A stretch of DNA of 64,000 bases from Halorubrum californiense DSM 19288 (GTDB lineage: Archaea > Halobacteriota > Halobacteria > Halobacteriales > Haloferacaceae): NCBI RefSeq assembly GCF_000336875.1, contig NZ_AOJK01000036.1, positions 153,493 to 217,492 of the forward strand. Direction: 5' to 3'. Within the stretch, counting starts at the first letter, position 1. Each line of letters opens with the position of its first letter. Below are positions 1 through 9,556 of this stretch, piece after piece. Made by a program: the position numbers and the translations under genes. A model generated the notes under the pieces. The model saw only the letters and a program-made list of their open reading frames with translations. It did not search any database and was not told where the DNA came from.

Positions 1-67
1 GGGGCCGGCAGCGGGCGGAGCGCGCCGACCCCGCGCGCTTAATCCGTCGGCCCCCGAATCGACGGGC

Positions 68-1546
68 ATGATCACGACCGACCGCATGGCGGCCGTCGAC
101 GCCAACGCGGCCGCGCTCGGCGTGCCCCGGAAACAGCTGATGGAGTCGTCCGGCAATGCGATCGCCCGCGAGGTGCGGGCCGTCGCAGAGCCCGGCGCGA
201 CCGTCCCGCTCGTCTGCGGCCGCGGGAACAACGGCGGCGACGCCCTCGTCGCGGCCAGGTTCCTCGACGAGTACGACGTCGCGGTCGCCCTCCTCGGCCG
301 CCCGGAGACGATCCGGACGGACATCGCGCGAGAGAACTGGGAGGCCCTCGAAGCAGCCGAGATACCGGCCGAGACCGTCACGGACTCCCGCGATTTCGAC
401 CTCACCCGTCCCGACGGCGACGATCCGGACGTGATCGTCGACGCGATGCTTGGCTCGGGCGTCTCGGGCGGCCTCCGCGAACCGGAGCGGACCGCCGCGG
501 CGGCGATCAACGCGAGCGACGCGCCGGTGGTCGCGGTCGACGTTCCCTCCGGAATCGACGCCGACACGGGCGAGCCGACGGGGGGGTCGGAGTCGACCGC
601 CGACGGCGGAGAGGCGGTCGCCGTGAACGCCGACCGCGTGGTGACGTTCCACGACGAGAAGCCCGGGCTGGCCTCGCTCGACGCCGAGGTCACGGTCGCC
701 GACATCGGGATACCCGCCGCCGCGGAGCGGTTCACCGGGCCGGGCGACCTGCTCGGACTGGACCGCGACCCGGACTCGCACAAGGGCGACAACGGCGAGG
801 TGCTGATCGTCGGCGGGGGGCCGTACACCGGCGCGCCGACGCTGTCGGCGCTCGCCGCGCTCCGCGCTGGCGCCGACCTCGTCCGGGTGGCCTGTCCCGA
901 GTCCGTCGCGAGCGAGGTTCAGGGGTTCTCCCCGAACCTCATCGTCCGCGCGCTGCCGGGCGACCGCGTCGGGCCCGCCCACGTCGACCGGGTCGCGTCG
1001 CTCGCGGCCGGGGTCGACACCGTCGTCCTCGGGCCGGGCTTCGGGGGCGGCGACGGGACCGAGGCGTTCGTCCGCGGGTTCCTGACGGCCTACGCGGGCC
1101 GTGCGGTCGTCGACGCGGACGCGCTCCGAATCGTCCCCGACGTCGACACGGACGCCGACCTGATCTGTACGCCGCATCAGGGTGAACTCGTCGGCATGGG
1201 CGGCGAGACGGCGTCTGATCCCACCGAACGCACCCAACTGGTCCGCGAGTTCGCGGCCGAGGTGGGCCACACGCTGCTCGTGAAGGGCGCGGTCGACGTG
1301 ATCGCCGACGGCGACGACGTCCGGCTGAACCGCACCGGGAACCCCGGGATGACCGTCGGCGGGACCGGCGACGTGCTGGCGGGGACGGTCGGCGCACTGG
1401 CGGCCGTGACCGAACCGTTCCGCGCGGCCGCAGTCGGCGCGTACGTCGTCGGGCGCGCGGGCGACGCGGCCGCCGAGGCGAACGGCAGCGGACTGGTGGC
1501 GACGGACTTACCCGACCGGCTGCCGGAGGCGATGCGTAATGAGTGA
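68..1546 (+). CDS. nnr: Bifunctional NAD(P)HX epimerase / ADP-dependent NAD(P)HX dehydratase
   Basis: This 492-aa protein repairs hydrated NADH and NADPH in the cytoplasm. The N-terminal YjeF_N epimerase half (about 1-220) shows the GRGNNGGDALVAAR loop and VAVDVPSGIDADTG. The C-terminal ribokinase-like dehydratase half (about 235-490) shows NGEVLIVGGGPYTGAP and the substrate/ADP loop NPGMTVGGTGDVLAG. The length fits the fused form of the family. The ATG lies 67 bp into the window and a weak A/T patch (gcttaatcc, about 38-46) precedes it. Its last 8 bases overlap the start of moaC, so the two are probably co-translated. Confidence 0.95.
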   Translation: MITTDRMAAVDANAAALGVPRKQLMESSGNAIAREVRAVAEPGATVPLVCGRGNNGGDALVAARFLDEYDVAVALLGRPETIRTDIARENWEALEAAEIPAETVTDSRDFDLTRPDGDDPDVIVDAMLGSGVSGGLREPERTAAAAINASDAPVVAVDVPSGIDADTGEPTGGSESTADGGEAVAVNADRVVTFHDEKPGLASLDAEVTVADIGIPAAAERFTGPGDLLGLDRDPDSHKGDNGEVLIVGGGPYTGAPTLSALAALRAGADLVRVACPESVASEVQGFSPNLIVRALPGDRVGPAHVDRVASLAAGVDTVVLGPGFGGGDGTEAFVRGFLTAYAGRAVVDADALRIVPDVDTDADLICTPHQGELVGMGGETASDPTERTQLVREFAAEVGHTLLVKGAVDVIADGDDVRLNRTGNPGMTVGGTGDVLAGTVGALAAVTEPFRAAAVGAYVVGRAGDAAAEANGSGLVATDLPDRLPEAMRNE

Positions 1547-2075
1547 GGAGGAGGAAAACGGCGGGGGCGCCGGACCGAGCGCGGATTCCGCGGGGACGGA
1601 CGCGCTGACCCACACCGACGACTCCGGCGACGTCCAGATGGTCGATGTCGGCGCGAAGCCCGACAGCAGCCGGCGAGCGGTCGCTCGCGGCGAGATCCGG
1701 CTGACGCCGGAGACGGTCGCCGCGGTCGAGGCCGACGCGGTCGAGAAGGGCGACGTGCTCGCGACCGCCCGGATCGGTGCCGTTCAGGCCGTCAAACACA
1801 CGTGGGAGACGATCCCGATGTGCCACCAGATCCCGATCACGAACGTGGACACCGAGTTCGCGGTCGGCGACGACCGGATCGAACTGACGGTCGCGGTCGA
1901 GACCACCGGGAAGACGGGCTGCGAGATGGAAGCGCTGGAGGGCGTCACGACCGGCCTCAACACCGTCTGGGACATGGTGAAGGCGGCCGAGAAGGACGCC
2001 GACGGCGGGTATCCGGACACGCGGATCGCGGACGTGGAAGTGGTCGAAAAGCGGAAGGAGCGCGTCGACGCTTAG
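1539..2075 (+). CDS. moaC: Cyclic pyranopterin monophosphate synthase (MoaC)
   Basis: MoaC makes cyclic pyranopterin monophosphate in molybdenum-cofactor synthesis. This copy has 178 aa, a little long because of an acidic, Gly-rich N-terminal extension of about 25 residues, common in haloarchaea. Family hallmarks are VDVGAKPDSSRRAVARGEIRL near the N-terminus, the MCHQIPITNV block, and the C-terminal TGCEMEALEGVTTGLNTVWDM and KAAEKD segments, which hold the catalytic His, Lys and Asp region. The start overlaps the end of nnr by 8 nt. A MOSC-domain gene lies far away at 41994, but no other moa gene is in this window. Confidence 0.96.
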   Translation: MSEEEENGGGAGPSADSAGTDALTHTDDSGDVQMVDVGAKPDSSRRAVARGEIRLTPETVAAVEADAVEKGDVLATARIGAVQAVKHTWETIPMCHQIPITNVDTEFAVGDDRIELTVAVETTGKTGCEMEALEGVTTGLNTVWDMVKAAEKDADGGYPDTRIADVEVVEKRKERVDA

Positions 2076-2106
2076 CCGCGCCCCGGAAGGTTGCCGCGGA
2101 CCCCGC

Positions 2107-3288
<1,182 letters not shown>

Positions 3289-3431
3289 ACTCGCACCTCT
3301 CCGGGACGAACCTAAGGCTTTGTGACATCGGCGGTCCGCTCGGCGAGGGCGTCGCGTCCGGGGCGGTCGTCGCCGGACCCCGGACCGTCCCGTCCGACAG
3401 CCTCAAGCGGTCGCCGGTCCCCGTATCGGGC

Positions 3432-4094
3432 GTGAGCAGCCGTCGCCCCGATCGGACCGGTCTCGTCGCACCCGCGGTCGCGGTCCTCCTGATCGCGCTG
3501 CTTCTCGGCGCGCTCGTCGGGACCTGGCCGCCGTTCGTCGCGGTCGAGAGCGGGAGCATGGCGCCCGGCGTCGAGCGCGGCGACCTCGTCGTCGTCACCG
3601 CGACCGACCGGGCGCCGTGGGGCGACCTCTCGACCCACGCCGATCCGGAGGCGCCGACGCGCCTCGGCGAAACGGGCGACGTGGTCGTCTACACGGTTCC
3701 GGGCGCCGGGGGGAGACCGGTGTTCCACCGCCTCGCGTTCCCCGTCGAGGCCGGCGAGGACTGGACGGAGCGCGCCGACCCGTCCCTCCTCGCCGGCGAC
3801 TGCGCGGAACTGACGACGTGTCCCGCGCCCTACGACGGGTACGTCACGCGCGGCGACGCGAACGGGCTGTACGACCAGAGCGCCGGCATCGCGCCGGTCG
3901 TCCCCGAGGAGTGGATCGCCGGCAAGGCATTGTTCGCAGTGCCGAACCTCGGCTGGATCCGCGTGGGGATCGACGCGGCGGCAGCCCGGTACGGCGGCGT
4001 CGCGACCGGTGTCGTCCTAGTCGGATCGGCCGGGCTGGCCGGCGGAGTCGGCGCGCTACTTTTGGGTGGGCTTCGGCGGAGAGGACGGCGGTAA
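3432..4094 (+). CDS. Signal peptidase I, archaeal/ER (S26B) type
   Basis: Membrane-bound protease of 220 aa that cleaves Sec signal peptides on the outer face of the membrane. It begins with GTG. A membrane segment spans about residues 11-31. The catalytic serine sits in ESGSMAPG (Ser42), followed by GDLVVV. The S26B partner His is in PVFHRLAF and an Asp region in RGDANGLYDQ, in place of the bacterial lysine. A second hydrophobic helix lies at about 188-212, followed by a basic tail (RRRGRR). The GTG start is supported because no in-frame ATG lies upstream before the divergent gcvT promoter region. Confidence 0.9.
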   Translation: MSSRRPDRTGLVAPAVAVLLIALLLGALVGTWPPFVAVESGSMAPGVERGDLVVVTATDRAPWGDLSTHADPEAPTRLGETGDVVVYTVPGAGGRPVFHRLAFPVEAGEDWTERADPSLLAGDCAELTTCPAPYDGYVTRGDANGLYDQSAGIAPVVPEEWIAGKALFAVPNLGWIRVGIDAAAARYGGVATGVVLVGSAGLAGGVGALLLGGLRRRGRR

Positions 4095-4173
4095 ATCGGC
4101 TCTGTGGCAGGGGAGATACGCTGTTTAAATACTCGGAACGGCAGCGGAGATACTGATAATCAGCAGTGCGGTC

Positions 4174-4485
4174 GGCGCGCGCCTCCGAGTGGCCGCAGGC
4201 CACGAGTAGTGAGAGACCGGAGGTCTCTCAGACAGCCGGCGGCGAAGCCGCCGGCGAGAGCGCGTGCGAGGGAGGCGCGGTCGCCGGAGCAACGCGGAGG
4301 CGACCGCAACGAGGCTGGGGAGGTGTGAGGTGCGGGGCTGTGCGGTGCGGGGTGGGACTCAAAGGGGCAGTCGCGAGGACAGCACAGGCGACGCAAGCAC
4401 CGCAGGAACGAGCGTAGCGAGTGACAAGGAGCGCAGCGAGCGTGTGCTGTCCTCGCGACTGGGGCTTTGTCGGTGTCCTCCGCGG
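4174..4485 (+). repeat. Structured non-coding repeat element, copy A
   Basis: The space 4095-4582 has no credible gene and is mostly filled by this element, a homologue in opposite orientation of 5682-5996. It opens with ggcgcgcgcctccgag and continues with perfect short hairpins: 4189-4203 (loop gcag), 4211-4229 (8-bp stem, loop gga), 4235-4255 (9-bp stem, loop gaa) and 4277-4307 (9-bp stem). A conserved core (4309-4371, containing gaggctggggagg and gtgggactcaaa) follows. Then comes an 18-bp perfect inverted repeat (4368-4385 and 4444-4461), and the element ends in ggggctttgtcggtgtcctccgc. No transposase or target-site duplication was found, so the nature (MITE-like, structural RNA or other) is open. 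Confidence 0.75.
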
Positions 4486-4582
4486 TGGCAATAACGTGGT
4501 ACTAAGCGGCTGATGCGTTAGAAGCGCTCACCGTGGAACCGTCGCCCGTTTATAAAATTCGTCCGACGAAACCACTTACCCG

Positions 4583-5137
4583 CTATTTTGTTGAGGCCGA
4601 TTCGGCGTCCGTCTCGTCGCCGTCACGTCCGGCAGCATCGTCCTCGTCACCGTCGAGCGTCACCGACCCGTTGGCGGCGTTCCGCAACGCGTCCGAGCGG
4701 CCGAACTCGCCGGGCGCGATGGCGAGCGTCCGGATCCCGTAGCCGTTCGCGGTCTCGACGACGGGCTTGAAGTCCGTATCACGGGAAGCGATCGCGAGGG
4801 TGTCCATCCGGCCCTCGGCCGCGAACCGCGCGGCGTCGACCGCGAGCTTCACATCCACGTCGCCGCTCGTGATCACGACCTCGAAGCCGCGCGCCTCGGC
4901 GGCCTGAATGAGCCCCGGCGTCGCGTGCTCGTCGAGGTAGAGCCGGGTGATCACCAGCGGGCCCTCGGCCTCGCCGGCCCGCCGCACGTCGTCGAGGTCG
5001 ACGTCGAACTCCTCGCGCAACACGTTGGGGCCGTCGACGAACAGCGCCACGCCGCCGGCGTCTACGTCCGTCACGCCGTCCGCGTCCCTCACGGATTCGG
5101 CGGTCGGCTCGCCCTCCGGCCCGTCGCCTCGGTCCAT
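4583..5137 (-). CDS. NYN-domain (PIN-like) putative ribonuclease
   Basis: 184-aa protein with a NYN/LabA-DUF88 type PIN-like nuclease fold at about residues 27-150. The metal-binding acidic residues are visible in ALFVDGPNVLR (first Asp and Asn), SGDVDVKLAVDA, and ASRDTDFKPVVE (paired Asp). Both ends are acidic and low in complexity. NYN proteins act on RNA in processing or decay in known cases; the substrate here is unknown. The gene sits between two inverted copies of a structured repeat and diverges from an 84-aa gene across a 220-bp A/T-richer spacer. Fold confidence is high, role unknown. Confidence 0.85.
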   Translation of the reverse strand: MDRGDGPEGEPTAESVRDADGVTDVDAGGVALFVDGPNVLREEFDVDLDDVRRAGEAEGPLVITRLYLDEHATPGLIQAAEARGFEVVITSGDVDVKLAVDAARFAAEGRMDTLAIASRDTDFKPVVETANGYGIRTLAIAPGEFGRSDALRNAANGSVTLDGDEDDAAGRDGDETDAESASTK

Positions 5138-5357
5138 GGCCGCCCTTCGCCGCCGCCGGGAATAGGTATGTTGATCCGCCGCGGTCTCGGAGCGGTCGTC
5201 CCAGAACCCGTCTCGATACGTCGCGTGTACAGTAATCGACCGAATTCCTCACGATCGTTGAGGAGTTTAACACCTTATATCGATATTACGACCTGACTCA
5301 CGTCCGTAGTGGGTATACGGAGAATTGAAGTAGGGTGTCCAAGAATAACGAGATAAG
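5138..5357. promoter_or_regulatory. Divergent promoter region between NYN gene and 84-aa gene
   Basis: This 220-bp spacer is clearly richer in A/T than its surroundings. It holds cctca (5247-5251) and tgagg (5259-5263) as an imperfect inverted repeat around cgatcg, and a perfect 10-bp palindrome atatcgatat (5277-5286). TATA-like stretches are present for both directions: gttaaact on the minus strand for the NYN gene and gggtatac near 5313 for the plus-strand gene. The palindromes could bind a shared regulator, which is inference. Confidence 0.45.
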
Positions 5358-5612
5358 ATGTCACAATCGAACGCGTACACCGTCATTTCCGCACAGAACG
5401 ATCATGATTGTACCACGGTACGTGCCCATCCGCGCAACGAGACGTACCACGTCGTCGAGTACGCCGACGAGGACGCCCGCGAGCGCGTGGCCGACCTGCC
5501 GGTGGGCTCGGTCGTGAAGATGGAGCTGTCGCGCGCCGGCCGCCGCAGCAACGTCTGGTGCGCCGAGTCGGTCAAGACCGCGCAGACCGACGGCGGGACG
5601 AGCGACGCGTAA
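5358..5612 (+). CDS. Conserved haloarchaeal small protein, unknown function
   Basis: 84-aa soluble acidic protein. I do not recognise a characterised function; the core HVVEYADEDARERVADLPVG followed by SVVKMELSRAGRRSNVWCAES looks like a small beta-rich domain that I associate with short haloarchaeal proteins of unknown function. It has two cysteines (in DHDCTTV and VWCAES) but no paired metal-binding motif. The ATG is preceded by A/T-rich DNA with a TATA-like gggtatac about 45 bp upstream. The gene is expressed away from the NYN gene, and the pair is bracketed by the inverted structured repeats. Confidence 0.8.
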   Translation: MSQSNAYTVISAQNDHDCTTVRAHPRNETYHVVEYADEDARERVADLPVGSVVKMELSRAGRRSNVWCAESVKTAQTDGGTSDA

Positions 5613-5681
5613 TCCGAGTGGACCGCGGTGAGGTGGAAATTCGGATTTGTTGAGATCCTCTAGCATAAGTGACCGACTGCG

Positions 5682-5996
5682 TTGCGGAGAACACCGGCAA
5701 AACCCCTGCCGCGAGGACTCGCGCGGCTCGCTCCGGTCCTCACTCGGTCGCTCACTCCGTTCGCTCTCTCGTTGTGGTCCTTGCGCCGCCGCGCTTCGCC
5801 CTCGCGGCAGCGTGGCGCGACGCGCCACGAGCAACCGGCGGCGGAGCCGCCGGTGACTGCTCATTTGAGTCCCACTCCGCCCAGCACAGCACCGCAGCCT
5901 CACGCCTCCCCAGCCTCGCCGCTCGCTCCCTCCGGTCGCTCGCGGCGTCCCTCGCGCGTACCCCTCGCGCCCGATGGGCGCTCGGAGGCACGCGCC
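5682..5996 (-). repeat. Structured non-coding repeat element, copy B (inverted relative to copy A)
   Basis: The gene-free stretch 5613-6035 is mainly this element. Read on the minus strand it starts ggcgcgtgcctccgag (15 of 16 bases as in copy A). It has the same core (gaggctggggagg ... gagtgggactcaaa, plus-strand 5855-5919) and ends in ggggttttgccggtgttctccgc. Hairpins differ in sequence but keep the design: 5811-5829 (9-bp stem, 1-nt loop), 5834-5854 (9-bp stem, loop gga), gcgcccgatgggcgc near 5967-5981, and an 11-bp closing stem ctgccgcgagg (5706-5716) with cctcgcggcag (5800-5810). The long stems of A and B differ in sequence but both pair. Confidence 0.75.
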
Positions 5997-6035
5997 ACGG
6001 CCTATGTTAAATCCGAAAACGACTGCTTGTTTCGT

Positions 6036-7826
6036 CTATAAGTCCCGCGTAAGTCGCGGGTTCGTCACTGCGCCGTCCGCGGCGGAGGCGAAGTCGCGGC
6101 CGTACTTCGCGAGGATGCCGCCCTCGTATGGCGGTTCGGGCGCGTCCCACGCCTCGCGTCGCTCCTCCAACTCCTCGTCCGAGAGGTCCACCTTCAGGTC
6201 GCGTTCGGGGATGTCGACGGTGATGTGGTCCCCGTCCTCGATGAGGCCGATCGGGCCGCCCGCGGCGGCCTCGGGCGCGACGTGGCCGATCATCGGGCCG
6301 CGGGTGCCGCCCGAGAAGCGGCCGTCGGTGAGCAGCGCCACGTCGTCCTCGTGGCCTGCGCCGACGACGGCGGCGGTGACGCCGAGCATCTCGCGCATTC
6401 CGGGCCCGCCGCGGGGCCCCTCGTTGCGGATGACGATCACGTCGCCGGACTCGATACCGCCCGACTGGACGTACTCCATCGCCGCCTCCTCGTTCTCGAA
6501 CACGCGGGCGGGCCCCTCGTGGTAGAACTCGTCGTCGCCGGTCACCTTCAGCACCGAGCCGTCCGGCGCGAGGTTGCCGTCGAGGATCTTGATCGCGCCC
6601 TCCTCCTCCTTCGGGTCGTCGACGGTGTAGAGGAAGTCGGCCTCGATCGCCTCGTCGTCAGGCAGGTCGCCCTGCTCTTCCAGCGCCGCGATCTCCTCGG
6701 CGAGCGTCCGACCCGTCACGGTCATCGCGTCGCCGTGGAGCAGGTCGGCCTCCAGCAGGCGCCGGAGCACGACCGGCACGCCGCCGATCTCGTGGAGGTC
6801 GTTCATCACGCTGGTCCCGCCGGGCTGGAGGTCCGCTATCTTCGGGGTGCGCCGCGATATCTCGTCGAAGTCCTCGATCGAGAGGTCGACGTCGGCCTCC
6901 CCCGCGAGCGCGAGCAGGTGGAGGACGGCGTTCGTCGACCCGCCCATCGCGGTCTGGGCCGCGATCGCGTTCTCGAACGACTCGCGCGTGAGGATGTCCG
7001 AGGGGCGGCGGTCGTTCTCGATACAGTCCATCGCCAGCTCGCCGGCGCGCTCGGCGACCGCGTAGCGCTCCTCGTCCTCGGCGGGCGGGGAGGCGGAGCC
7101 GAGCGGCGCCAGCCCGAGCGCCTCCGAGAGCGACGCCATCGTGTTCGCGGTGAACATCCCGCCGCAGGAGCCCGCGCCGGGGCAGGCGTTGCGCTCCAAG
7201 TCGTCGAGCTCGTCGGCGTCCATGTCGCCCTGCGCGTACGTGCCGACGCCCTCGAACACCTGGACGATGGTCACGTCCCGGCCGTCGTGTTGGCCGGGCA
7301 TGATCGAGCCGCCGTAGAGGAAGACGCTGGGGAGGTCGGTCCGGATAGCGGCCATCATCATCCCGGGGAGGTTCTTGTCGCAGCCCGCGACCGTCACCAG
7401 CGCGTCCATGCGCTCGCCGAAGGAGACGAGTTCGACGGAGTCGGCGATGACCTCCCGCGAGATGAGGCTCGCCTTCATCCCCTCGGTCCCCATCGAGATG
7501 GCGTCCGAGATGGTGATCGTCCCGAACTCGATAGGCATGCCGCCCGCGGCGTCGATGCCGTCGAGCGCGGCGTCCGCCACGTCGTCGAGGTGGACGTTAC
7601 ACGGCGTGATGTCGGCCGCTGGGTTCGGCACGCCGATGATGGGCGAGGAGAGGTCCTCGTCGTCGAACCCCATCGCGCGAAACATCGCGCGATGCGGCGC
7701 TTTGTCCGGCCCCTCGGTCACCTCGCGGCTCCGCAGTTCTCCTTCTTTTCCGCCGGCGAATCGGTCCGTGTCCTCCCGGCGACGCCGCCGCTCGTCGTCG
7801 TCGGATTTCGGCTGCTGTTCGCTCAT
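6036..7826 (-). CDS. ilvD: Dihydroxy-acid dehydratase
   Basis: IlvD dehydrates 2,3-dihydroxy acids to 2-keto acids in the valine, leucine and isoleucine pathway, using an Fe-S cluster. At 596 aa it is slightly longer than usual because of a charged N-terminal extension (about 30 residues rich in Asp, Arg and Glu). Cluster cysteines appear in [27 protein letters not shown] and [18 protein letters not shown]. The C-terminal domain has [14 protein letters not shown] and the [11 protein letters not shown] block. The gene is isolated: the other ilv genes are not in this window. The downstream end lies close to repeat element B. Confidence 0.97.
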   Translation of the reverse strand: MSEQQPKSDDDERRRRREDTDRFAGGKEGELRSREVTEGPDKAPHRAMFRAMGFDDEDLSSPIIGVPNPAADITPCNVHLDDVADAALDGIDAAGGMPIEFGTITISDAISMGTEGMKASLISREVIADSVELVSFGERMDALVTVAGCDKNLPGMMMAAIRTDLPSVFLYGGSIMPGQHDGRDVTIVQVFEGVGTYAQGDMDADELDDLERNACPGAGSCGGMFTANTMASLSEALGLAPLGSASPPAEDEERYAVAERAGELAMDCIENDRRPSDILTRESFENAIAAQTAMGGSTNAVLHLLALAGEADVDLSIEDFDEISRRTPKIADLQPGGTSVMNDLHEIGGVPVVLRRLLEADLLHGDAMTVTGRTLAEEIAALEEQGDLPDDEAIEADFLYTVDDPKEEEGAIKILDGNLAPDGSVLKVTGDDEFYHEGPARVFENEEAAMEYVQSGGIESGDVIVIRNEGPRGGPGMREMLGVTAAVVGAGHEDDVALLTDGRFSGGTRGPMIGHVAPEAAAGGPIGLIEDGDHITVDIPERDLKVDLSDEELEERREAWDAPEPPYEGGILAKYGRDFASAADGAVTNPRLTRDL

Positions 7827-7926
7827 ACCCGACCCTGTCGCTCGGGGGTCTTAAACGACCGCGTCGGGGCGAGGGTTGCTCGGTGAGACGAACTGGTTCG
7901 GGGCGGGGTTGCCGACCGATCGTCTC

Positions 7927-8319
7927 TCACACTCGCGCCTTCAGTTCGACCCGGTAGCCGAAGGGGTCGCGGACGTACACCGCGCACGCCTCGCCGGTCG
8001 CACCGAGCGGCGAGTCGAGCGTCTTCTCGACCGCGACCCCGGCGTCCGCGAGTTCAGACTCGATCTCCTCGACCGACTCCTCGACGACGACCGCGACGTG
8101 GTCGTAGTTCGTCTTCGTCGGCGCCTCGAACTCGCCGGTCGGCCACAGGTGGATCACCGCGGTCGCGGAGAGCCGCACGTCGAAGAACGGCTTCTCGCCG
8201 GCCGCGTACAGCGCGTCCTCGATGCCGAACCCGAGCGCCTCGCCGTAGAACTCGCGGGCGTCGTCGGCGCCGCCCTCGGGGATCCGGAGATTGACGTGGT
8301 CGATGTGGCGTGCCTTCAC
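7927..8319 (-). CDS. VOC (glyoxalase/dioxygenase superfamily) protein
   Basis: A single vicinal-oxygen-chelate domain of 130 aa. Two beta-alpha-beta-beta-beta modules are visible: ARHIDHVNLRIPEGG with the first metal-ligand candidate His, and NYDHVAVVVEESVEEIE for the second module, ending in FGYRVELKARV with the usual terminal Glu. I chose the GTG at 8319 because homology to the family begins there; sequence further upstream in this frame is low-quality and crosses the promoter of the divergent SHOCT gene. The specific substrate cannot be told; methylglyoxal detoxification is only one possibility. Confidence 0.85.
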   Translation of the reverse strand: MKARHIDHVNLRIPEGGADDAREFYGEALGFGIEDALYAAGEKPFFDVRLSATAVIHLWPTGEFEAPTKTNYDHVAVVVEESVEEIESELADAGVAVEKTLDSPLGATGEACAVYVRDPFGYRVELKARV

Positions 8320-8443
8320 GGGGGTCAGTTCGGGATCCGGGCGCAAAAGTCGTTGGGCGGAACGACGTTCGCCGCCGAACCGCGACGGCGTGTCGACCGG
8401 CAACGGCGGAGCGCGCTCCCGCGCCACGCGAACGGTCGCGAGG

Positions 8444-8450
8444 TATTTAT
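8444..8450 (+). promoter_or_regulatory. TATA-like box for SHOCT gene
   Basis: The sequence tatttat lies 24-30 bp before the ATG at 8474, the spacing expected for a leaderless haloarchaeal transcript. It also supports that ATG over an in-frame upstream start at 8291. Confidence 0.6.
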
Positions 8451-8473
8451 GGACAAACGTGTGGTTATTACAC

Positions 8474-8845
8474 ATGACTACTCTCGAACCCCTCGGAACC
8501 GCGCCGCTGATGGGCGGCATGGCCGGTTCGGGGATGGCGGGCGGGATGGGCGGCTGGATGGTCCTCTTCCCGCTCATCGCGCTGCTCACCGTCGCGGCGC
8601 TGCTCGTCGTGGGCGTCGTCGGAATCAGGTCGCTCGCGAACGAGACCGACGACGGATCGACGCAGAGTGAGCCCGACGAGGACCCGGTCGAACGCCTTCA
8701 ACGACGGTACGCGGAGGGGGAGCTCAGTGAGGCGGAGTTCGAACGGGCGCTGGAGCGGGAACTGGAGTCCGAGGAGACGGACGGGATCGAGACGGAGCCT
8801 CCACCGGAGACGGACAGGACCGGAACGGCGGAGCGGGAGCGGTAA
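8474..8845 (+). CDS. Small membrane protein with C-terminal SHOCT domain
   Basis: 123-aa protein. The N-terminal 25 residues are rich in Met and Gly (LMGGMAGSGMAGGMGGWM). One membrane helix follows (about 27-52, VLFPLIALLTVAALLVVGVVG). After an acidic linker comes a SHOCT motif (about 75-100: DPVERLQRRYAEGELSEAEF), a short C-terminal oligomerisation or tethering module. The tail is Glu/Thr rich. SHOCT proteins of this layout are common in haloarchaea but have no fixed role. The leaderless start at 8474 is supported by a TATA-like box. Confidence 0.85.
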   Translation: MTTLEPLGTAPLMGGMAGSGMAGGMGGWMVLFPLIALLTVAALLVVGVVGIRSLANETDDGSTQSEPDEDPVERLQRRYAEGELSEAEFERALERELESEETDGIETEPPPETDRTGTAERER

Positions 8846-8878
8846 GCGAGTGTCGAGTGAGGGGAACGGCGACCTCGG

Positions 8879-9556
8879 TCAGGCGAACGCTTCGAGGATC
8901 CCGGCACCGTCCGTGCTGCGACCGAGGTCCGGCAGCGTGGCGCGCTCCGGGTGCGGCATCAGCACGGCGACCGTCTCGCGCTCGCCGAGGACGCCGGCGA
9001 CGTTGTCGGTCGACCCGTTCGGGTTCGCGGTGTCGGTGACGTTGCCGTCGGCGTCGCAGTAGCGGAAGAGGACGCGGTCGTCGGCGACGAGGTCGGCGTG
9101 CGCGTCCTCGCTTATCTCGAAGCGACCCTCGCCGTGGGCGATGGGGACCTCGATCACGTCGCCCTCGTCGTAGGCGGCGGTCCAGGGCGTGTCCGCGCGC
9201 TCGACGCGCAGGTGGACCGGCTCGCACTGGAAGCGCGCGGAGGCGTTCGTGGTGAACGCACCGGGCGTCAGCCCGGACTCGGAGCCTATCTGCGCGCCGT
9301 TACAGATCCCGATCACGGGGACGCCCGCCTCGGCCGCCGCGCGGACCTCCGCCATGACCGGGTCGCGCGCGGCCATCGCGCCGGCGCGGAGGTAGTCGCC
9401 GTAGGAGAACCCGCCGGGGAGGACGATCCCGTCGGGGTCGTCTGGGAGGCCGTCCTCGTGCCAGACGCGCTCGGCGTCGACGTCGAGGTGGTCGAGGGCG
9501 CGGACAGCGTCGCGGTCGCAGTTCGAGCCGCCGAATTGGACGACGGCGACCGTCAC
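8879..9556 (-). CDS. purQ: Phosphoribosylformylglycinamidine synthase, glutaminase subunit PurQ
   Basis: PurQ supplies ammonia from glutamine to PurL in step 4 of purine synthesis. It is a class I glutamine amidotransferase of 225 aa: FGGSNCDRDAV at the N-terminus, VLPGGFSYGDYLRAGA, the nucleophile elbow GICNGAQI (catalytic Cys), and the His/Glu pair near the C-terminus in MPHPERATL. I place the start at the GTG 9556, whose first residues (VTVAVVQFGGSN) match the family; an in-frame GTG at 9565 is the alternative. Upstream lies purS, separated by a 31-codon open frame that overlaps both genes. PurL is not in this window. Confidence 0.95.
   Translation of the reverse strand: MTVAVVQFGGSNCDRDAVRALDHLDVDAERVWHEDGLPDDPDGIVLPGGFSYGDYLRAGAMAARDPVMAEVRAAAEAGVPVIGICNGAQIGSESGLTPGAFTTNASARFQCEPVHLRVERADTPWTAAYDEGDVIEVPIAHGEGRFEISEDAHADLVADDRVLFRYCDADGNVTDTANPNGSTDNVAGVLGERETVAVLMPHPERATLPDLGRSTDGAGILEAFA

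Noticed and set aside
4104..4494. Several short open frames inside repeat element A, on both strands
   Set aside because: They overlap in all frames, consist of hairpin sequence, and are not preserved in copy B.
6225..7886. 553-codon open frame on the plus strand opposite ilvD
   Set aside because: Long antisense frame typical of GC-rich halophile genes; no motif, and ilvD on the other strand is fully conserved.
8320..8589. Upstream extension of the VOC protein frame
   Set aside because: Low-quality sequence that covers the promoter and start of the divergent SHOCT gene; GTG 8319 fits the domain.
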